From assembly GCF_030403745.1 (NCBI RefSeq), contig NZ_JAQMWP010000013.1, forward strand, positions 239,161 to 303,160: a stretch of DNA of 64,000 bases, in the 5' to 3' direction. The notes under the pieces were generated by a model that was not told the DNA's origin, searched no databases, and worked only from the letters and a program-made list of their open reading frames with translations. The position numbers and the translations under genes are program-made. The stretch comes from Streptomyces sp. S.PB5 (GTDB taxonomy: Bacteria > Actinomycetota > Actinomycetes > Streptomycetales > Streptomycetaceae). Positions within the stretch are counted from its first letter, which is position 1. Every line of letters begins with the position of its first letter. Of the stretch, positions 52,609-61,385 are shown one piece after another.

Positions 52609-53619
52609 GTGACGAACCGGACTAAAGAGGCGCATCCCCACGCTATGACGGAGCTGTGCTCTGAAGGGAGTCGTCTTTATGCGAACGCGCTCCGCATGGG
52701 ATGTATCGCCCGCTCGGAGGTAGCGGCCGCTCCTTGTCTGGTGGAGTTCTCCCTGCTCCAACCCGATCCCGACGACGCGAACTGGCTGCGCCCGGTTCCT
52801 CCGTCGCTCGCTCTTGCCCAGCGTCTGAATCCCATCGAACGCGAGATCACGGAACGCAGGCGGCTGTCGATCGAGCTGGCCGATGCCTTCGAGCCGTTCA
52901 TGGCCCTCAGTAGCCCTCCGTTGACGGCCTCCACTCATTCGATCACCGTATTGGAAGGGCTCGATCGCATCAACGCGGCTCTCGACCTGGCGACCTCGCA
53001 GTGCCAGAACGAGGTGCTCGCAGTCCAGCCGGCCCACCGCCACCCGGAACGCCGACTCGTGGAAGCCCTGGAGCGCGACAGACCGCTGACCGAACGAGGA
53101 GTGCGGATCCGGACCCTCTACCAGCACACCGCCAGATACAGCCAGGAACGGCTCGCCTGGGTGGACCAGTTCGCCGACGGCAAGGTGGAGTACCGCACCA
53201 TCGACGAGCTGGTGGAGCGGCTTATCATCTGCGACGAGACCGTGGCGTTCATCCCCATCCGCGACGATCGTCAAGTCGCCCTCGAACTCCGTCACCCCGG
53301 TCTCGTCAGCTACCTGATCAAGGTCTTCGAGTTCATGTGGAGCCGCGCCGTCCCGCTGAGCGCCGGCGCTCCCTACGAGACCGCTCCCGACGGCATCACA
53401 GACATCCAGCACTCCATCGCCAAGCTCCTCGTGGAGGGTCATGTCGATGAGGCCATCGCGCGCCGCCTGGGGATGAACGTACGGACCTGCCGAGCCCACA
53501 TCGCCAAGCTGGCCACAGCCCTCGGCAGTGGCAGCCGCGCCCAACTCGGCTACCTCATCGCGCAGTCGGGAATCCTGGATCAGGGCAACTCGCTGCCGGG
53601 GGGAGACGACCAGCCGTGA
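52609..53619 (+). CDS. LuxR-type HTH regulator with PLD-like/TrmB-type middle domain, copy 1
   Basis: A 336-residue regulator starting with GTG (GGAG upstream). The N-terminal region (MTELCSEGSRLYANALRMGC) is followed by a central domain resembling TrmB/phospholipase-D-like sensor folds (INAALDLATSQCQNEVLAVQ, RGVRIRTLYQHTARYS, RTIDELVERLIICDETVAFI) and a C-terminal LuxR helix-turn-helix (AKLLVEGHVDEAIARRLGMN, VRTCRAHIAKLATALGSGSR). It has no HKD catalytic motif. Its end overlaps the next gene by four bases. It is one of three paralogues. Confidence 0.88.
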   Translation: MTNRTKEAHPHAMTELCSEGSRLYANALRMGCIARSEVAAAPCLVEFSLLQPDPDDANWLRPVPPSLALAQRLNPIEREITERRRLSIELADAFEPFMALSSPPLTASTHSITVLEGLDRINAALDLATSQCQNEVLAVQPAHRHPERRLVEALERDRPLTERGVRIRTLYQHTARYSQERLAWVDQFADGKVEYRTIDELVERLIICDETVAFIPIRDDRQVALELRHPGLVSYLIKVFEFMWSRAVPLSAGAPYETAPDGITDIQHSIAKLLVEGHVDEAIARRLGMNVRTCRAHIAKLATALGSGSRAQLGYLIAQSGILDQGNSLPGGDDQP

Positions 53620-54599
53620 CCGAGCCCCATGCGCACGGAACTCAGGAACTGTGCGAGGCGGGCCTGAGCCTGTACACCCAGGCTCTGAGCCAGGGGCGGG
53701 TCCGTGCCGAGAAGGCAGCCGAAGCGCCCTGCCTGCTCGACCTCGGTCTGCTGTACGCCGACCCTGGTGAGCCGCGCTGGTTGCGCCCCATAGCCCCGGC
53801 CTTCGCCCTCCACCGGCTGCTGCGGGGCGTCGAGGACCGTATCGCAGCCGAACGACGCCGTGAGGAGGGGCTGGCGGCGATGTTCGAGCCGCTGATGGAC
53901 ATCGACAGCCGGCACTCGGCGATGGCGGAGACGCCCGTCATCGGTGTCCTCAGTGGCAAGCAGCGGATCAACGACGCCATCACCAAGGCTCTGGCCCAGG
54001 CAACACGGGAAATGCTCTGTGTCCAGCCCCATTCCCAGTACGTCAGCAGTCAGAGCGGGACGGCACAGGCCATAGCCCTGGACCGCGACCAGGCTCTCCT
54101 CGACCGCGGCGGACGCATCAGGACCCTCTACCAGCACACCCAGCGCCACACCCCCCTCGTACTCGCCCGCTACGAGCAGCTCAGAGGTGACGCCGAGGCC
54201 CGCACCCTCGACGAGGTGACCGACCGCCTCATCCTCATCGACCGCACGGTCGCCTTCATCCCCGCCAACCCGGACCGCACGCTCGCCCTGGAAATCCGCC
54301 AGCCCGCCATCGTCGGCTTCCTCGCCACCGCCTTCGACCGCCTGTGGCGCCTCGCCACCCCCATGTACCCCGAAGCCGTCCAGCCCCCCACCCTCAACGG
54401 CATCACGCCCCGCCAACGAGCCATCGCCGCCCTCCTCGTCGAGGGCCACACAGACGCCGTGATCGCCGCACGTCTGGGCCTGAACATCCGCACCGCCCGC
54501 GAGCACATCGCCAAACTCGCCGCGACGCTGGGCAGCGAAAGCCGCGCCCAACTCGGCTACCTCATCGGACGCTCGGGGATCCTTGATCGGGAATCGTGA
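53616..54599 (+). CDS. LuxR-type HTH regulator, copy 2
   Basis: A 327-residue paralogue of copy 1, starting with GTG in the GTGA overlap with it, so the two are coupled. It has the same plan: ELCEAGLSLYTQALSQGRV, the central domain with INDAITKALAQATREMLCVQ, RTLDEVTDRLILIDRTVAFI and ALEIRQPAIVGFLATAFDRL, and the HTH AALLVEGHTDAVIAARLGLN, IRTAREHIAKLAATLGSESR. Its last 38 bases overlap the converging third copy. Confidence 0.88.
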   Translation: MTEPHAHGTQELCEAGLSLYTQALSQGRVRAEKAAEAPCLLDLGLLYADPGEPRWLRPIAPAFALHRLLRGVEDRIAAERRREEGLAAMFEPLMDIDSRHSAMAETPVIGVLSGKQRINDAITKALAQATREMLCVQPHSQYVSSQSGTAQAIALDRDQALLDRGGRIRTLYQHTQRHTPLVLARYEQLRGDAEARTLDEVTDRLILIDRTVAFIPANPDRTLALEIRQPAIVGFLATAFDRLWRLATPMYPEAVQPPTLNGITPRQRAIAALLVEGHTDAVIAARLGLNIRTAREHIAKLAATLGSESRAQLGYLIGRSGILDRES

Positions 54600-55608
54600 C
54601 TTCGCGGCCGCCGCTCTCGGCCGAGCGGGGCGGGCCGTCCAGGCCGACCTGTGCGATGCGGACGCCCAGTTGGGTGCGGCTCGCCGCGCCCAATGTCTCC
54701 GACAGGCGCGCGATATGCGCCCGGCACGTCCGGACGCTTATGCCCAGCCTCTCCGCGATCACCGCGTCCTGGTGGCCTTCCGCCAGCAGGGCCGCGATCG
54801 ACTGCTCGCGGTGGGAGATGCCCTCGATCCCTGTGTCCGGCAACGAGGCCGTCAGCGGGATCGCCAGGCGCCACAAACGCTCGAAGACCGTCGCCAGGAA
54901 CGCCACCAGCGCCGGGTGGCGGAGCTCCAGCGCGAGCGTGCGGTCCGAGTTCGCCGGAATAAAGGCGACCGTACGGTCGAAGAGGATGAGGCGGTCGATC
55001 ACCTCGTCGAGCGTCCGGGCCTCGACCGCGTCGCCCATCAGCTCAAGGTAGTTCAGCAGGCCCTGGCCATGGCGGGCCACGTGGGTGTACAGGTCCCGCA
55101 TGCGGACGCCCCGGGCGCGCAGGGCGAGCGCGCGGTGCAGGCCCTCCGTCAGTTCGTGTTCGGGGCGGATGCCGCCGGGCTGGACGGTGATCACCTCGGT
55201 CGTGCAGGCCTCCGTCGCGGCGTCCATGGCGGCCTGGATGCGGCTGAGGCCGTCGAGGACCCGGATCGCCGAGCCGCCCTCCACCGAAGACGACAGGGCC
55301 TGCGGGCCCAGGCCCGCGTACCACTCGAACGCCGCCACCGCCGAGCCCATCCGCCGCTGGCTCTGGCTCACCTCGTCGTAGACGCCACGCAGGAGCCGGG
55401 TCATGACCTCCTGTGGGGACGTCGGCACGAGGTAGTCCATGTCGTCCGGGTCCGGATGCAGCAGCGCCAGCTCCAGGAGGCACGGCACCGGTTCCGCGTC
55501 CTCGCGCGGCACGCGGCCCCGCCGTACGGCCCGGGAATACACGCGATCCCCGGCCTCGCACAGTCGGTCGGCACCGTGGGGATGCTCCTCCGTCCCGTGC
55601 CCGGCCAT
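54562..55608 (-). CDS. LuxR-type HTH regulator, copy 3
   Basis: A 348-residue paralogue on the opposite strand, meeting copy 2 tail to tail with a 38-base overlap. Blocks match the other copies: RLCEAGDRVYSRAVRRGRV, IQAAMDAATEACTTEVITVQ, RTLDEVIDRLILFDRTVAFI, ALELRHPALVAFLATVFERL and the HTH AALLAEGHQDAVIAERLGIS, VRTCRAHIARLSETLGAASR. The ATG at 55608 matches the start of the paralogues; upstream frame extends only into the gap. Three copies side by side point to local duplication. Confidence 0.88.
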   Translation of the reverse strand: MAGHGTEEHPHGADRLCEAGDRVYSRAVRRGRVPREDAEPVPCLLELALLHPDPDDMDYLVPTSPQEVMTRLLRGVYDEVSQSQRRMGSAVAAFEWYAGLGPQALSSSVEGGSAIRVLDGLSRIQAAMDAATEACTTEVITVQPGGIRPEHELTEGLHRALALRARGVRMRDLYTHVARHGQGLLNYLELMGDAVEARTLDEVIDRLILFDRTVAFIPANSDRTLALELRHPALVAFLATVFERLWRLAIPLTASLPDTGIEGISHREQSIAALLAEGHQDAVIAERLGISVRTCRAHIARLSETLGAASRTQLGVRIAQVGLDGPPRSAESGGREVTIPDQGSPSVR

Positions 55609-55995
55609 CGCCCAGTCCACCCCCGGTTCCAGCCTCTCGTGCCCGGTGTGCCGACGCTCGTGGCAGCAGCACACCCCTTCGGCTCCGCAACTATGCGCGG
55701 ACCGGACCTGCTCCGCAACACGGCTCCGCCCACTGTGACCGAGGGAAACCACCTGTATGTGGCGGTATATTCGCGCCTCCGGCCGTCGAGTTGCAACAAG
55801 CTGATGGGGGTCCACGGCCCCCGCGAAGCCCCCGAATCATGGTCGAATCGCGGCCGAATCGCGGCCGAATCACGGTCGGGAAGCCTCCGGCAGGCCCTCG
55901 GAAGGGCCTTGTGCAAAGGGAATTCGTCTTTCCACGTGCGCTTCCGGAAATCGCACGGTGATCGCCGCGTTACGTATCGCCTCTAACGTCCCCTC
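55609..55995. promoter_or_regulatory. divergent promoter region with 11-bp phased repeats
   Basis: This 387-base gap separates the third regulator (minus) from the ATP-grasp operon (plus). Four direct repeats CGAATCRYGGY sit at 55833, 55844, 55855 and 55866, exactly 11 bases apart, so a protein could bind along one face of the helix. GCTCCGCAAC occurs twice near 55683 and 55710, and a TATATT lies near 55768. No gene is seen. Confidence 0.6.
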
Positions 55996-57540
55996 ATGGC
56001 GGACATATTTGACGCATACGCGTTGGCCGACGCGTGGGACGAGATGTTTGTGCGGCCGGGTGAGGTCAGGACCGCCTATGAGCCGGTGCTGGCGGCACTG
56101 CAGCCGATCGAACCGAGTGAACTCCGGTTCCGGGCCGACCAGATGGCCCGGGCGTTCACCGACCGGGGCGTGACCTACGCCTTCGCGGGCGAGGAGCGGC
56201 CGTGGCCGCTGGACCTCGTGCCGAGGATTCTGGACGCACTGGAATGGGATCTCATACAACGCGGGGTGGGGCAGCGGGTACGGGCCCTGGAGGCCTATCT
56301 CGCCGACGCCTACGGCCACTGCCGGGCCTTCGAGGACGGCGTCGTGCCCTGGCGGCTGCTCCTCAACTCCCCGCATTTCCACCGGGCCGCCCAAGGGGTC
56401 GAGCCGCCCGGCGGAGTACGTATCCACGTCGCCGGCATCGATCTCGTACGGGACGAGGCCGGGGACTTCCGGGTCCTCGAGGACAATGTGCGGGTGCCCA
56501 GCGGGGTTTCGTACGTCATCGAGAACCGGCGTGCCATGACCCGGATCTTCCCCTCGCTCTTCTCGGAACAGCATGTGCTGCCCGTCGACGCGTACGGGCA
56601 GCGGCTGCTGTCCGCACTGCGCGCCGCCGCGCCCGGGGGTACGCAGGACCCCCGGGTCGTCGTGCTCACACCCGGGCCCTCCAACGCCGCCTACTTCGAA
56701 CACGCCCTGCTGGCCCGGCTGATGGGCGTGCAGCTGGTCGAGGGGCACGACCTCGTGTGCCGCAACAACCGGGTGTGGATGCGCACGACCCGTGGTGAGG
56801 TGCCCGTCCATGTCGTATACCGGCGCCTCGACGACGACTTCCTCGATCCGCTGCACTTCCGGCCCGACTCGGTGATCGGCTGCCCGGGGATCATGAGCGC
56901 GGCGATGACGGGCAACGTCACACTCGCGAACGCCGTCGGCAACGGCATCGCGGACGACAAGCTGCTCTACACCTACGTACCGGATCTCATCCGGTACTAC
57001 CTGAGTGAGGAACCGATTCTCCCCAACGTCGAGTCCTTCCGGCCCGATGAGCCGGGACAGCTGGACGCCGTGCTCGACCAGATCGACCGGCTGGTCATCA
57101 AGCCCGTCGACGGCGCCGGCGGACAGGGCATCGTCATCGGGCCCAAGGCGGACAAGGCGACCCTGGAGAAGACCAGGAAGGCCGTGATCGCCGACCCCCG
57201 CGGGTTCATCGCCCAGCGGCCCGTCGCACTGTCCACCTCCCCCACCCTCGCCGGGGAGCGGATGGCACCCCGGCACATCGACCTGAGGCCGTTCGCAGTG
57301 AACGACGGCAACGATGTCTGGGTGCTGCCGGGCGGACTGACCCGCGTGGCCCTCCAGGAGGGCAACCTGATCGTCAACTCCAGCCAGGGCGGCGGCTCCA
57401 AGGACACCTGGGTACTCGCCGAGGGCCCGGCCGAGCCACCCGAGCCCGAGACGACGGACACCCTGCCGGCCGTCGCCCCGCGCCAGCTCGGCCCCGACGG
57501 CAACCCCACCTTCGTACAGGAAGGGGCGCAGCAGCAGTGA
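55996..57540 (+). CDS. circularly permuted ATP-grasp protein
   Basis: A 514-residue protein of the CP_ATP-grasp family: MADIFDAYALADAWDEMF, ADAYGHCRAFEDGVVPWRLL, FRVLEDNVRVPSGVSYVIEN, VLTPGPSNAAYFEHALLARL, IDRLVIKPVDGAGGQGIVIG (nucleotide loop) and IDLRPFAVNDGNDVWVLPGG. It should activate a carboxylate with ATP for ligation to an amine. With the alpha-E protein and transglutaminase encoded next, each overlapping or nearly so, it forms a widespread three-gene operon predicted to make or modify a peptide-like conjugate, whose product is unknown. Confidence 0.93.
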   Translation: MADIFDAYALADAWDEMFVRPGEVRTAYEPVLAALQPIEPSELRFRADQMARAFTDRGVTYAFAGEERPWPLDLVPRILDALEWDLIQRGVGQRVRALEAYLADAYGHCRAFEDGVVPWRLLLNSPHFHRAAQGVEPPGGVRIHVAGIDLVRDEAGDFRVLEDNVRVPSGVSYVIENRRAMTRIFPSLFSEQHVLPVDAYGQRLLSALRAAAPGGTQDPRVVVLTPGPSNAAYFEHALLARLMGVQLVEGHDLVCRNNRVWMRTTRGEVPVHVVYRRLDDDFLDPLHFRPDSVIGCPGIMSAAMTGNVTLANAVGNGIADDKLLYTYVPDLIRYYLSEEPILPNVESFRPDEPGQLDAVLDQIDRLVIKPVDGAGGQGIVIGPKADKATLEKTRKAVIADPRGFIAQRPVALSTSPTLAGERMAPRHIDLRPFAVNDGNDVWVLPGGLTRVALQEGNLIVNSSQGGGSKDTWVLAEGPAEPPEPETTDTLPAVAPRQLGPDGNPTFVQEGAQQQ

Positions 57541-58469
57541 GCGATGTGATCCTCTCCCGGATAGCCGAGGCGCTGACCTGGACCGGGCGGTACGTGGAAC
57601 GGGCCGACGCCACCGGGCGGATTCTCGACGCCTATCTCCACCGGATGCTGGAGGACCCGTGGCGCGACGAGGACGCGGCCTGCCGGTCGTTGTACGCGAT
57701 CCTCGGCGTCGACGCCGGCGACCAGCGGGTGGACATGCAGCAGGTCCTCGACCAGCTCGCCTTCGACGCCCGCTCGACCTGCTCGATCGAGGGGGCGCTG
57801 GGGGCGGCCCGGCTGAACGCCCGCAGTGCGCGTGAGGCGGTCTCCTCCGAGATGTGGGAGTGCCTCAACTCCACCTGGCACGCGCTCGCCGACCGGCGGC
57901 GCGCGGCCCGGCGGACCGGCCCCTACGCCTATCTGGAGCTGGTACGCGCGCGTGCGGCCCTCTTCTTCGGGCTCGCGGACTCCACCATGAGCCGGGACGA
58001 CAGCTGGCGGTTCGTGGTGCTGGGGCGGAGCCTTGAGCGGGTGGACATGACCGTACGGCTGCTGTCCGTACGGGTGCTGGACGCCGCGCACGCGCCGGAC
58101 TGGACGACGCTGCTGAGCGCGTCCGGGGCCGACGAGGCGTACGCGCGCGTGCACAGCGGGTTCGGGGACAATGCGCGCGTCGCCGAATTCCTGCTGATGG
58201 ACCGGGACTTCCCGCGTTCGGCACTGCACGCGCTGACCACCGCGGAGGAGTGCCTCAGCGCACTCGGCCGGCCCCGCCAGGACCCGGCCCGCCGTCCCAT
58301 CGGCCGGATGCGCACCCGGCTCGAGTACCTCGACCTCAACGCCCTCCAGGAACAACTCCCCGCCCTGCTACGGGACTTGCAGCAGGCCTGCATGACCTCG
58401 GCGGAGGCGGTGGCGGAGCGGTTCTTCCCGTACCAGGGGCCCGTCGAATGGGCCCAGGAAGGAGCGTGA
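57537..58469 (+). CDS. alpha-E domain protein (DUF403)
   Basis: A 310-residue, nearly all-helical protein: LSRIAEALTWTGRYVERADA, RSTCSIEGALGAARLNARSA, LARARAALFFGLADSTMSRD-type (VRARAALFFGLADSTMSRDD) and FVVLGRSLERVDMTVRLLSV. The conserved Arg/Glu/Asp residues along these helices are the family's suspected active or binding site. It begins with GTG in a four-base overlap (GTGA) with the ATP-grasp stop. It always accompanies the permuted ATP-grasp and is taken to be its partner. Confidence 0.93.
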   Translation: MSDVILSRIAEALTWTGRYVERADATGRILDAYLHRMLEDPWRDEDAACRSLYAILGVDAGDQRVDMQQVLDQLAFDARSTCSIEGALGAARLNARSAREAVSSEMWECLNSTWHALADRRRAARRTGPYAYLELVRARAALFFGLADSTMSRDDSWRFVVLGRSLERVDMTVRLLSVRVLDAAHAPDWTTLLSASGADEAYARVHSGFGDNARVAEFLLMDRDFPRSALHALTTAEECLSALGRPRQDPARRPIGRMRTRLEYLDLNALQEQLPALLRDLQQACMTSAEAVAERFFPYQGPVEWAQEGA

Positions 58470-58471
58470 GC

Positions 58472-59314
58472 ATGACCCGCCGCCTCCGTATCAAGCACGT
58501 CACGAAGGTCTCGTACGCCCAGGCCGCCGTCTCCTCGCACAACGAGGTCCGCATGACCCCGCTGACGCTGCCCGGGCAGACCACGCTGGACTCCCGGGTC
58601 AGCGTCACCCCGGCCGCGGCGACCTGGTCGTACTGGGACTACTGGGGCACCCAGGTCACCGGTTTCGACCTGATGGACCCGCACGCGGACCTGACCATCA
58701 CCGCGTCCAGTCTGGTGGAGACGTCCCCGCCGGAGCCGCTGCCGCCGGCGCCGAGCTGGGAGTCGGTCGCCGAACGGACCGCGAACTCCCGCCTGTTGGA
58801 GTTCGCGGGCCCGACCGGCCGTACGACCGTCCCCGCGAAGCTGGTGAAGAAGGCGCGGAAGGCCGCGGCCGGGCTCGACCCGCACGAGGCCACGATCGCC
58901 GTCTCCGCGCTCGTCGCCGACCGGGTCACCTACCTCCCCGGCGCCACGAGTGTGAACACCTCGCCCGCCGAGGCCTGGGAGCAGGGCGCGGGCGTCTGCC
59001 AGGACATCACCCACCTCACCCTCGGTCTGCTGCGGGGCGTGGGGCTGCCGGCCCGGTATGTCTCCGGCTATCTCCACCCGGAGCGGGAGGCGGAGCTGCA
59101 CCGGGCGGTCGCGGGGCAGAGTCATGCGTGGATCGAGTACTGGGCGGGCGAGTGGTGCGGGTACGACCCGACGAACCGGACCCGGGCGGACGAGTCGCAT
59201 GTGGTCGTGGGGCGGGGGCGGGACTACGACGACGTCACTCCGCACAAGGGGATCTATCGGGGGGTGCCTGGGGGGCCGCCGGAGGTGACGGTGGAGTTCA
59301 CTCGGGTGGGGTGA
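58472..59314 (+). CDS. transglutaminase-family protein with bacterial N-terminal domain
   Basis: A 280-residue protein. An N-terminal beta domain (RRLRIKHVTKVSYAQAAVSS) is followed by the papain-like transglutaminase core with the full triad: Cys in GAGVCQDITHLTLGLLRGVG, His in GQSHAWIEYW and Asp in WCGYDPTNR. It probably hydrolyses or transfers an amide made by the upstream ATP-grasp enzyme. AAGGAGCGTGAGC lies before the ATG, two bases beyond the stop of the alpha-E gene. It ends the three-gene operon. Confidence 0.92.
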   Translation: MTRRLRIKHVTKVSYAQAAVSSHNEVRMTPLTLPGQTTLDSRVSVTPAAATWSYWDYWGTQVTGFDLMDPHADLTITASSLVETSPPEPLPPAPSWESVAERTANSRLLEFAGPTGRTTVPAKLVKKARKAAAGLDPHEATIAVSALVADRVTYLPGATSVNTSPAEAWEQGAGVCQDITHLTLGLLRGVGLPARYVSGYLHPEREAELHRAVAGQSHAWIEYWAGEWCGYDPTNRTRADESHVVVGRGRDYDDVTPHKGIYRGVPGGPPEVTVEFTRVG

Positions 59315-59405
59315 GGGCTTAGGTGGGGCGGGGGCGGGGTGGGCGCGCAGCCCGGCGTGGCGGGGTGCCTCCCATTTCCGGGGGTGAGGGCGCACAATCG
59401 CCGCT

Positions 59406-59981
59406 ATGCCGACAGCGCGCCCGGTTCAACTGGTCCTGATCGCACTGCTCTTCGTCGCGGGGTGCGGTGGGGGCGGTGGGGGCGGTGACGGGGATTCCAC
59501 CGGATCCACGTCCTCTGCCACTGCCTCCGCCTCGCCCTCCCAAGAGCCCTCACGCGCCTACAAGGACGGCCATCTCACCTTCACCGTGCTGTCGCTGCGC
59601 TGCGGGATCACGGGGGTGACGGGGTCGCACGCGGACGCGCCGCCGCAAGGGCAGTTCTGTGCGGCGCGGTTGCGGGTGGAGAACAAGGACCCGAACTACC
59701 ACGTCTACGAGACGGTCCGGCAGCGCCTCGCGGGGGTGAACGGGGACCGGGCGCGGCCGGACTCGTTCGCCATGGCGGTACGGCGGCAGTCGGAGACGGT
59801 GAAGATGGGCGGCCATACGCTGATGGAGGTCGAGCTCTGGTACGACGTCCCCAAGGACGCGGAGGTCACCGGCCTGCGCGTCTCGGGGGACAACGACCCG
59901 TCCAGCTTCACCAGCACCAAGCCGATCGGACGGGCACCGAACGGGGTGCTGGTGCCGATGAAACCGGCGCCCGCCGGCTGA
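59406..59981 (+). CDS. lipoprotein with DUF4352-like domain
   Basis: A 191-residue predicted lipoprotein: VLIALLFVAGC is a lipobox with Cys20, followed by a Gly/Ser/Thr tether (residues 21-48) and a beta-sandwich of the DUF4352 type (FTVLSLRCGITGVTGSHADA, FCAARLRVENKDPNYHVYET, VELWYDVPKDAEVTGLRV). It should sit on the outside of the membrane. Such domains are usually exported binding or scaffold modules. It converges on the sugar-binding-protein gene with only four bases between their stops. Confidence 0.88.
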   Translation: MPTARPVQLVLIALLFVAGCGGGGGGGDGDSTGSTSSATASASPSQEPSRAYKDGHLTFTVLSLRCGITGVTGSHADAPPQGQFCAARLRVENKDPNYHVYETVRQRLAGVNGDRARPDSFAMAVRRQSETVKMGGHTLMEVELWYDVPKDAEVTGLRVSGDNDPSSFTSTKPIGRAPNGVLVPMKPAPAG

Positions 59982-59985
59982 GCGC

Positions 59986-61104
59986 TCAGTTGAGCTTGAT
60001 CGCCGCGCAGGCCGACGCCAGCTTGGGCGTGCAGATGTCGGACAGCTTGTAGATGCCGTCGGCGACGACCGTGCTCTTGATGTTCTTCTGCGTCAGCGCC
60101 GACACGGACACCAGCTGCGCCGGGATGTCCTTGGTCGTGGGGCTGTCGACCCGGTCCTGGGTGAGGGAGTCGAAGAGGATGCTCTTGCCCTGGATCTTGG
60201 CGACGGCCATCTCCGCGGCGGCCTCCGCCTCCAGCGGGTAGGACTTGTACACGCTCATGTACTGCTCACCGGTGACGATCCGCTGCACGGCGGGCAGTTC
60301 CGCGTCCTGGCCGGTGATCGGCGGCAGATCGGTCATCCCCGCCTCCTCCATGGCCTCGATGGCGGTCTCGGCCATGGCGTCGTTGGCGGAGTAGACGGCG
60401 GCGATGTTGTCCTTGCCGATCGCCTTGATCGCCTTGGCCATGTCCTCCTTGGCGATCTCCGGCTTCCAGCCGTCGACGTCGTACTTCTCGGCGATCGTCA
60501 CCTTGCCGTTGAGCTCGGAGAGCGCGCCCGCCTTGAACTGTCCTGCGTTCGGGTCGGAGGGCGAGCCGTTGATCATGACGATCTTGTCGGAGGTGTCGAC
60601 GTTCTCGCCGAGCGCCTCGACGAGCGTGCGGCCCTGGACCTCGCCGACGAGTTCGTTGTCGAAGGAGACGTACGCGTCGATCGGGCCCTCGGCGAGGCGG
60701 TCGTAGGCGATGACGGGAATGCCCGCGTCCTTCGCCTTCTTCACCATCGTCGCGATCTTCTTGGAGTCCACGGCGTCGAGCAGGATCACATCGACCTGGT
60801 CGTCGATCATCTTCTGCATCTGGGTCGCCTGCTGGTCCGCGTCCGCCTCACCGTTGGCGTACACGGTCGTGCCCTTTTTGTCCGTCAGCTCGGCGACCTT
60901 GGCCTTGATGATCGGGTAGTCGAACTTCTCGTACCGCGAGTTCGTCTTCTCCGGCATCAGCACGCCCACCGTGATGTCGTCACCCTTGGTCGGGCTCGCG
61001 TCGGCACTGCTGCTGGACACCCCGAGCGCGCCGCAGGCGGAGAGCGAGAAGGCCATCGAGGACGCGGCCAGGCATATGGCGGTACGACGCATTGAGGAGC
61101 TCAC
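59986..61104 (-). CDS. sugar ABC transporter substrate-binding protein (xylose/ChvE type)
   Basis: A 372-residue periplasmic-binding-protein type I family lipoprotein: signal with lipobox (AFSLSAC, Cys near 24), ITVGVLMPEKTNSRYEKFDY, ADADQQATQMQKMIDDQVDV, VIAYDRLAEGPIDAYVSFDN, VYSANDAMAETAIEAMEEAG and PPITGQDAELPAVQRIVTGE, as in XylF. It would bind a monosaccharide for an import system. No ATPase or permease gene follows. The start used is GTG 61104 with AAGG upstream; ATG 61092 is an alternative. Confidence 0.92.
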   Translation of the reverse strand: MSSSMRRTAICLAASSMAFSLSACGALGVSSSSADASPTKGDDITVGVLMPEKTNSRYEKFDYPIIKAKVAELTDKKGTTVYANGEADADQQATQMQKMIDDQVDVILLDAVDSKKIATMVKKAKDAGIPVIAYDRLAEGPIDAYVSFDNELVGEVQGRTLVEALGENVDTSDKIVMINGSPSDPNAGQFKAGALSELNGKVTIAEKYDVDGWKPEIAKEDMAKAIKAIGKDNIAAVYSANDAMAETAIEAMEEAGMTDLPPITGQDAELPAVQRIVTGEQYMSVYKSYPLEAEAAAEMAVAKIQGKSILFDSLTQDRVDSPTTKDIPAQLVSVSALTQKNIKSTVVADGIYKLSDICTPKLASACAAIKLN

Positions 61105-61385
61105 TTCTGGTGCCTTAGGTACGCGGGCGCAATTGCGACCATGGTGTCCGAAAAGCCAACGCGCCCCCGCCCTCCGGCGTCAAGCGGAACCACTTAACGA
61201 GTGCGCAACGCCACTCTCCGCTGGCTTGTGAAGGAGAGGCGGAACCGCCTTCAAACGCCCTTTACGGACTCTCCATTCGTCGAACCCGAACCGGAAGCCT
61301 GCGATCCGCACAACCAATGCCATTCCTCACGAGTCGTGATCATGACGGCGTCGCCCCGCCGTTCCGATCTCGATCAGAGGACCGA
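61105..61385. promoter_or_regulatory. divergent promoter region of the sugar-binding and PA14/FN3 genes
   Basis: The 281-base gap contains ACAACCAAT (near 61308) and GATCAGAGGACCGA directly before the downstream start codon. Both blocks recur upstream of the second PA14/FN3 gene (63724 and 63780-63792), so the gene's upstream DNA was copied along with it. The rest shows no clear structure. Confidence 0.5.
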
